Origin: Sesamum alatum
Taxonomy: Eukaryota > Streptophyta > Magnoliopsida > Lamiales > Pedaliaceae
NCBI GenBank assembly: GCA_034509735.1
Contig: JACGWO010000012.1
Span: 8,554,367-8,618,366 of the forward strand
Direction: 5' to 3'
Length of the DNA stretch: 64,000 bases
The notes beneath the pieces were generated by a model. It worked only from the letters and a program-made list of their open reading frames with translations. It did no database searches and was not told the origin of the DNA. Positions 57,550-64,000 of this stretch are shown piece after piece (the first letter of the stretch is position 1; each line of letters starts with the position of its first letter). The position numbers and the translations under genes were made by a program.

Positions 57550-58067
57550 CTAAATATTCCAATAAAATAAACAAGTTTCTTCACAACTTGGTAAATTATT
57601 TCTAGAGAGATTCCGAGCTCCCAACACAAAAAAAAAAAAAAAAAAAATGAAAAACAAGACTAAACCCATCATCAATTTTCTCAATTTCTTGTTGCTCCTT
57701 CGCATGGCCTCAACATCTCCTTCCAAGGTATTGATTTTTCTTAACAATTCAGGAATAATGACCCTAGCTCTTTCACACAGTGGAGGGGTCCCCATGAAAA
57801 GAACCTGCACCCTCCTCTCTGCCGAAAAAAACACCAAAGTTTTCATCTTCAACCCTAGAATTTTAAATTAAATTAGCAAATATTTTACCTTGTAACTTTG
57901 GCATGACAGAACCTCCTACCTGGATTTTGATTCATCCACGACGTACACATCACAGTCGGTCTTCTACAATTGCACTCCATGGAGCTCGTCACCATGGACA
58001 TTGGTCTTCGATTTTTAGGGTTCTTCGCAAAAATGAGGATTTTAGGACTCTTTTCGGCGTGGGCCAA
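57550..58067 (-). CDS. GRF-type zinc-finger protein carried by the Mutator-like element
   Basis: The frame 58067-57885 ends in MECNCRRPTVMCTSWMNQ followed by NPGRRFC, the Cys and SW...NPGRRF signature of GRF zinc fingers, which bind single-stranded nucleic acid in better-known proteins. The next frame, 57852-57550, gives TPPLCERARVIIPELLRKI, a coiled-coil (INTLEGDVEAMRRSNKKLRKL) and a hydrophobic segment (GLVLFFIFFFFFFVLG), the usual C-terminus of plant single-GRF proteins. The two are separated by about 34-66 bp that may be a short intron (GT at about 57921 or 57888, AG at about 57855) or a frame lesion. The final Cys of the finger is not evident. The poly-T run encoding Phe may be a length-variable tract. 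Confidence 0.65.
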
Positions 58068-58204
58068 ATGGATGGGGCTGCACTTATAAAACCAGCTAAC
58101 GTTGTTTTCCCCTCAATTCCGTGTCATCTGCTTGTGTGGATAAGAAATCCATATCACTTTCTTCTTCTTTTTTTTAAAATTCTATATCATCGCCATGTAA
58201 TGAA

Positions 58205-58409
58205 ATTTTGGCCAATCAAAGAGATACCCCAATTTAAAATATCACGTGATGGCCATGTGCCATTTCCGGTGGCTTTGAACAATTTTCAGTCAATAATATC
58301 TCAAAATTGAGCATTTTTAATAATTAGAGTACCAAAATATAACCCTAAGAAGTTACGGAACTAAAATGGGATTTGGCTAAAGTTAATGGACGAAAATTAC
58401 CTTTAATCC
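58205..58409 (-). repeat. Right TIR of the 3.8-kb Mutator-like element
   Basis: Inverted partner of 54577-54770. CACGTGAT lies at 58243-58250, about 160 bp from the end. Confidence 0.85.
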
Positions 58410-58418
58410 TAAAATAAA

Positions 58419-59034
58419 TAATGTGATGTAGTGAAAATATTGAAATATTGACATTGTGCTCTTATTGCTTGAAGATGACCAAAGAAGGGCAATTTGAAAA
58501 TAATTTTTAACTTTTAGCTTTTATCTTGATATGATTAATTATGCATATAATATTGTTTGAATTTTGTAAAAGAATATAATACTCTAGAAAAAAAAAAAGG
58601 ATTTAATTTGCTTATGTCAGTTAGTTGAATTTTGTCATACATGCATGATCCAATTTATATATTCACACGTAGTGAAAAATCACTTTTAAGGGATTTATTT
58701 TAGGATAACATCTGTCCAATGCCAAGGTCTGGAGGCATTTCGACCAGACACATCATAATCTTTTTGCAGTAAATTCAAAATTTGGGGAAAAATCTAAATT
58801 TTGGAACATAACAAGTTAAAAAGTTCCAATACAAAACCCATCTGATGGAAATTGTTAGCGCATAAATTGAAAATTTGGTGGGAAGTCAAATTTCAAAACT
58901 CGTTATAAATTTTATTTTAAACCCGTTACAAAACTATGATTTTGTATAAGAAAAAGAGAATTTTTCAAACGGATTATGTAACAGACTTTGTGGCGGTTTT
59001 CTAAAATCCCGTACTCTTGGAACTGAAAATTTTT
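58419..59034. other. Spacer, no gene seen
   Basis: AT-rich sequence with a few mixed-composition patches (around 58710-58760) but no frame or repeat that I can assign. Confidence 0.55.
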
Positions 59035-59544
59035 GTCATACCAACCAAGCCTCTAAGGCTTCCATATGACGATTCTCGTGAGTCAATTCAGTTAATCGAC
59101 TACCTGGTCAACCAACCCACTAAAATTGCATAGACAACCTACGTCTATCACCGATGAAACTCGACACTCACCCACTGAATGCAATACTTAGTGCAAGTCT
59201 CTATATCACGATGACACTCACTCACTGAATACAATACTTAATGCTAGTCTCTATACTACGATACCCAGTCTCAAGGTTTTCGACTTGGAACATTTCAGAT
59301 CAACTTCAGGAGTTGGTTTCATAGTCGCTAACCTATGCGCTGCCCCACTCTACGGGTTTAACCATTTAGTCTGCAGGCATTTGTTGTGACATTGAAACGC
59401 CATTCAACATAAGTAGTAAGCACTACAAACACTTAAGTCAATAGTGAATACACCATTCATCAGTATAATATTATTTTAATAAAAATCAACGAATAGTTCC
59501 CAACACAATCAATCTAATTGGCTTTCTGATGACCTATTCTAACA
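59035..59544 (-). repeat. Old truncated copia LTR fragment
   Basis: It matches the last 500 bp or so of C-type LTRs (cataccaaccaagcctc to gacctattctaaca) with many differences. A 50-bp tandem duplication starts gacactca at 59163 and 59213. The left side is lost and no internal region is attached. Confidence 0.8.
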
Positions 59545-60412
59545 GTTCATAATCACTCATGTTCTCTTTACTAGAATAAAATAATCGTAAAACTACAATA
59601 ACTAGGGTGTATTTGTAATTGTATTAACTTTACAAAAATCCCTGGCAATGAAGTTATGAATGCCAAAAAATATTCCGATGAAAGCTCGCCAAAATGTAAT
59701 GTAGAATTAACTTCCACACTTCAACATTGAATTTCAAGAATGTGGTCAATATGGCATTACGCACAATTATATAAAAATGTGACTAAATCATTTGAAATTA
59801 TTCACTATTTGATGATAAACTAAGTAATGTTCCCATTGCGTTCCAGGATATTTGTAAACAAACAATGCACGCATCAAGATCATATATATATATATATATA
59901 TGTGTGTGTCCCCACTTGAAGGACAACAGATGGACAAAGAGGATCTCGGATCTTCCAAATTCTGTCCAATTGCATTGGCTCTCCAGTAGCAGGACTAGTT
60001 GTGATGACAATGTGAGTCAGAAGGACTCGAGAATAAGTTAAACGGGATTCTACGAATGACAGATTTCATCTTGTTTGAAGACTGCTTCAATGGGCCTTTC
60101 TTTGTTTCGCGAAAAATTTTCGGCTTAAATTCATTTTTTCGTCCTGTATATTTTGTGTTGACGTTTTAGTCCTTTTATCTTTTGACGTTTTGAAAATGTG
60201 AGTAAGAAGGACTCGAGAATAACTTAAATGGGATACCATCTATGGATCACTTGAACATTGAATGGCGAATAACTAAGGTTGTTCTACGAATGATAGATTT
60301 CATCTTGTTTGAAGACTGGTTCATCGGGCCTTTCTTTGTTTCGAGAAAATTTTTCTTGTTCCCCTCTACCATTCAAGCCAATCTGTATGCTAGACAGTAA
60401 ACATATTCCATG
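59545..60412. other. Spacer with microsatellite and direct repeat
   Basis: It includes an (AT)n(GT)n microsatellite at about 59882-59909 and the direct repeat described separately. The small frames are not recognisable as genes. Confidence 0.55.
60009..60356 (+). repeat. Imperfect direct repeat around a TIR-like scrap
   Basis: Copy 1 (60009-60122) and copy 2 (60190-60356) share gaaggactcgagaata, the block 'tttcatcttgtttgaaga' and ttctttgtttcg. Copy 2 has about 47 extra bases. The 70 bp between them (ttcgtcctgtatattttg, gttttagtcctttt) resemble terminal sequence of the Mutator-like elements nearby. Confidence 0.65.
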
Positions 60413-60512
60413 TATATGTATAAGCCAATTGGAAAAATATAGAACTTGATTATGAAACAACGTACATATTTATATGATATATAAAAATATGATAATATAT
60501 GCATATATATAT

Positions 60513-60745
60513 GGGTAAATTACAGTGACACCCCTTGAAATTGACCAAAAACACAAACACCTCCTGTTTTTAGCAAAATTATGGTTACACCCCTGAAGTT
60601 ATAATTGTATTACAACTACACCTCTTATTGAAAGGCAAAGCTTACACTAATACCCCCTTAAAAATATTACACTAACACCCTGCAAAAGACAGGGGGTATT
60701 TGTATAATTGAACCTAACCTCAGGAGGTGTCAATGTAATTTACCC
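60513..60745. mobile_element. MITE 1, Mutator-like, 233 bp
   Basis: The ends GGGTAAATTACAGTGACACC and, inverted, GGGTAAATTACATTGACACC. A TATATATAT 9-mer flanks both sides, but the AT-rich site makes that duplication weak evidence. No coding capacity. Confidence 0.75.
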
Positions 60746-60996
60746 TATATATATTCAAATAAAATATTTAAAAAATAATATTTTTATGTTGTACATAATA
60801 TTTATTTTAAAAATTGTCTCTAATTGGCATTTCGTTATTATTACTCACATATTTATATAACTTATAAAATTATGATGATACATGTATATATATTCATATT
60901 AAATTTGTATATAGATATATACATATATATATATATGAATATAGCATCATATTTTTATGTGGCATATAAATATATATGTGATATAAATAAAATGCT

Positions 60997-61586
60997 GGGT
61001 TAATTACAATTTTCGTCCTATAGTTATATGTTCCTAGCATTTAGTTTTTTAAGTATCTAACGTAGCAAAAGGGTCCTTTATCTTTTTAATTTTCACGAAC
61101 TTGGTCATCTAGTCGCCGAATTTTTACAATGTCGCCGAAAGAGTGGCACATGCCTCTCACGTGATGAATCATAATTTGAGCTTTTTCTGCTATTGGTTAA
61201 TATTTTCCAACGTGGTACCTAGAGTAATAAACTTTTTTTTTTAAAAAAATTACCGATGTGGTTGAAATAGTCACGTTGATAAGTCCCTCCACTTTCAATT
61301 AAGCAACATGAAGTGGCTATTTTAGTCACGTTGGTAAATATTCTTTTTTATAAATTTACTTCAGTTGTCATGTTGTAAAATATGAACCAATAGCAAAAAA
61401 ATATTCCAATCTTAATCCATCACGGGAGAGGAATGTGCCACTCTTCCGGAAACTTTGTAAAAATCCAATGATCGGAGGACCAAATTGGCAAAAATTGAAA
61501 AGATAGAGGACCATTTTGCTACCCTAAATACTTAAAGGACTAAAATGCCATAGTCTATATTTGTAGGACGGAAGTTGCAATTATCC
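60997..61586. mobile_element. MITE 2, Mutator-like, about 590 bp
   Basis: Terminal inverted repeats of about 190 bp (GGTTAATTACAATTTTCGTCC versus, inverted, GGATAATTGCAACTTCCGTCC). The flanking 9-mers taaaatgct and taaaatttt match at 7 of 9 bases. Its subterminal tggcacatgcc...cacgtgatg is shared with the 3.8-kb Mutator-like element. Confidence 0.78.
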
Positions 61587-64000
61587 TAAAATTTTTATAA
61601 ATTAAATTTATAAATGTGATATAGATCATGGTTTTAATTTAACAATTCTACTATATGAAAGGTTAAAATATGCCCATAATATTTATTTTATTTATAGATA
61701 AACTTTTTGTGCATGTGCCTTTAGGGTTAAAAATAACAAATAAATTTTGTCTCTATTTTATATTTTATTATGCATATATGAGTTATAAATTATGAGGATA
61801 TATCCATACATATTTATATTAACTTTATGTGTTTGTGCTTTTTACTTTTAGTGTAAAAATTACCGAGTAATTTAAAAGTTGAGCATATTTAAGTATGAAA
61901 CATACAAATAATATTTATTTCATTTTTTTAAATATATATTAGTTATTGTCTTAAAAATTTTCTGCAGTTTTTGATATTTCAAATACGACTTAAAAGATAT
62001 GATTTCACATGAATACATATTCATATACAAACATACTATATAAAATTAATAATTGTATGAATTAAAGTAATTATGCTAGTCTTTAATTGACATTTTGTAA
62101 TATTTCACGTGCATATTTATATGATCTCAATTGATTTTTTGCATTTTATTATTTCATATACGACGTAAATGAATATGATTTTATATGATTACATATTTAT
62201 GTACAAATATAATATGAAAATAGTACTTTTATATGATAATGTATGCTGCCTACATATTTATAGTCAATAATAAATATAATACTCAATTAAAATTAAAGTA
62301 ACTATGATATATAATTTTTTTATACAAGTATGATGATATACAAATATAACGTATGATAATTTAATAATTTAAAATAACAATATGAGATGATTATGAAATA
62401 CGTAGATATTTATATGATGTATTGAGAATATATGCATAAATATCTATATTTAATATATCAAAATAAATGAGTAACTATACATGGAATTTGCTTTTAGTGG
62501 GTGCAAAAATAAAAAATAATTTAAAAGTTGTAGCATTTTAAACTATAAAATATGCCCACTATGTGTATTTTATTGTCTCCAATACTTTTTTGCATTACTT
62601 TCATATTTCATATACGATGTAAAATAAATATGATTTTAAAGCAACTATAACATCTCTAATTGACTTTTCATAATATATTATGATGTATAAATTATGATAA
62701 CATATGCATATATAAATGTATTTAAATAAAATATATAAAAATTATGCTTTTTTTAAATTAAGATTAACTATATGAAATAAATTATGCTTTTAAATTTTAA
62801 CAATTCTAGCATTTGAAAGGTTAAAATATGTTCGTAATATTTATTTTATTTATAAATAATTTTTTTGTGCATGTGCTTTTAGGGTTAAATATAATAAATA
62901 AATATTATCTCTAATTGATATTTTGTTATATATCACATACATATATATGAGTTATAAATTAGGATGATACATTCATACATATTTTTATATTAACTTAATG
63001 TACTTGTGCTTTTAGTATTAAAATTGCCGAATAATTTAAATGTTGTAGCATATTCAAGTATGAAACATGCCAATAATATTTATTTTAAAATTTTGTTGTC
63101 TCGAATAATTTTCTGCAATTTTTTTATATTTCAAATACGACTTAAAAAATATGATTTCATATGAATACATATTTATATATAAGCATATTATATAAAATTA
63201 ATAACTATGATAGTCTCTAATTGACATTTCGTAATATTTCACGTATCATAGTAATTTATATGATCACAAATGATCTTTTGCATTTTTTATTTCATATACA
63301 AAGTAAATGAATATGATTTATATACAAATATAACATAAAAATTAATATTTTTATAAATTAAAGTAACTATCTTGTGTTCAATTGACATATATCATATATC
63401 ATGTTCTAATTAACATATGTATTATATATCATGTATATATTTATATGATGTATTAAAATATGATAATGTATGCCTACATGTTTATATTCAATAAAATATA
63501 TAAATAATACTCGATTAAATTAAAGTAACTATGACCTATAAATCTTTTTATATAAGTATGATGATATACGAATATATATCTATACAGAAATATAACATAT
63601 AATAATTTTATAATTTAAAATGACAATATGAAATGATTATGAAACACGTACATATTTATATGATGTATTAAATATGAGATTATATGCATACACATCTATA
63701 TTTAAATAAAATATATACTTTCTCAAATAAGTAACTATATACAGAATTTGCCTTTAGTGGATATAAAAATAACAAATAATTAAAAAATTGTAGCATTTTA
63801 AATTATAGAATATGCCCATAATGAGTATTTGATTTATAAATAAACTTATGTGCCTGTGCTTAATATCATTTAATTGTATAAATAAAAGTAATTTTGCTTG
63901 TCTCTAATTGACATTTCATAATATATGGCATACATATTTATATGATGTATAAATATATAATTATATGCAAATAAAATATATAAAAATGATGCTTTTTTAC

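Larger units (their letters stand above)
54577..58409. mobile_element. Mutator-like element with transposase remnant and GRF gene
   Basis: 3833 bp flanked by the 9-bp duplication TAAAATAAA (54568-54576, 58410-58418). The terminal inverted repeats start GGATTAAAGG and extend about 200 bp (54577-54770 and 58205-58409). Inside, the plus strand holds a decayed MURA-type transposase and the minus strand a GRF zinc-finger frame, in convergent order. The 9-bp duplication and the transposase assign it to the Mutator superfamily. Confidence 0.88.
60413..64000. repeat. AT-rich tandem array, unit about 1.2 kb
   Basis: Markers recur in order: aacaattct...gaaaggttaaaatatg at 61641 and 62800 (offset 1159), gtaactata...gaatttgc at about 62471 and 63731 (offset 1260), cgta.atatttatatgat at about 60465, 62403 and 63653. 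After subtracting the two MITEs, the first interval is about 1.1 kb. At least two full units plus a partial one are present, and the array leaves the window at 64000. No coding frame was seen. Confidence 0.7.

Noticed and set aside
57903..58310. 135-codon plus-strand frame
   Set aside because: It is antisense to the GRF zinc finger and extends into the TIR; no domain was recognised.
59798..60010. 70-codon minus-strand frame near a microsatellite
   Set aside because: It contains an IYIYIY run translated from the (AT)n(GT)n tract and shows no other coding sign.
1..64000. A host gene with introns
   Set aside because: Outside the elements I find no series of frames with coherent domain content, and the right flank is AT-rich repeat. 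Short exons cannot be excluded by eye.

Overview
The window is plant nuclear DNA, most likely from a eudicot angiosperm (inferred). It is almost entirely transposable elements, and I find no host protein-coding gene. The evidence is repeated Ty1/copia polyproteins in the order gag, protease, integrase, reverse transcriptase (RT), RNase H; LTRs of 2.0-2.2 kb with primer-binding sites complementary to initiator tRNA-Met; Mutator-like DNA transposons with 9-10 bp target-site duplications (TSDs); and AT-rich flanks. The species cannot be named from the sequence.

Bases 1482-52113 behave as one insertion. A minus-strand Ty1/copia element, here called C, lies between two CTTTC TSDs and has been inflated to about 50.6 kb by later insertions. 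Its 3' LTR (from 1487) holds a solo LTR of family D. Next comes a small inversion (about 5795-6722) that flipped the end of the LTR, the polypurine tract (PPT) and the end of RNase H. A decayed pol and gag (6723-9565), a long leader (9566-11683) and the 5' LTR (11684-12368 and 50720-52108) follow.

The 5' LTR of C is split by element A1 (12369-50714, TSD CAAGT, minus strand). A1 hosts four things: a solo LTR of family B (13610-15624, TSD AAGGG); element B2 (22264-38725), which lacks gag and protease; the youngest-looking element, A+ (23747-33084, plus strand, TSD TCCTC), sitting inside a B2 LTR; and an LTR-internal-LTR array (A3/A2, 38972-49803) inside A1's 5' LTR. Every polyprotein is broken. 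A+ has the best-preserved gag, as a single open frame.

Right of the nest (52114-64000) the DNA is AT-rich. It carries a 1.4-kb foldback Mutator-like element (52210-53622), a 3.8-kb Mutator-like element with transposase remnants and a GRF zinc-finger gene (54577-58409), an old LTR fragment (59035-59544), and an AT-rich tandem array with a unit near 1.2 kb (60413 to the window end) that contains two MITEs.

The most interesting signals are non-coding and recur in copies of different age. The leaders carry a pair of odd palindromes at constant spacing and a GC-rich island that varies in sequence, and most keep a TATA-like site just before gag. The LTRs of several families share a 12-bp palindrome and a nearby dyad. 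These look like retained cis-acting signals of a copia group with long leaders.
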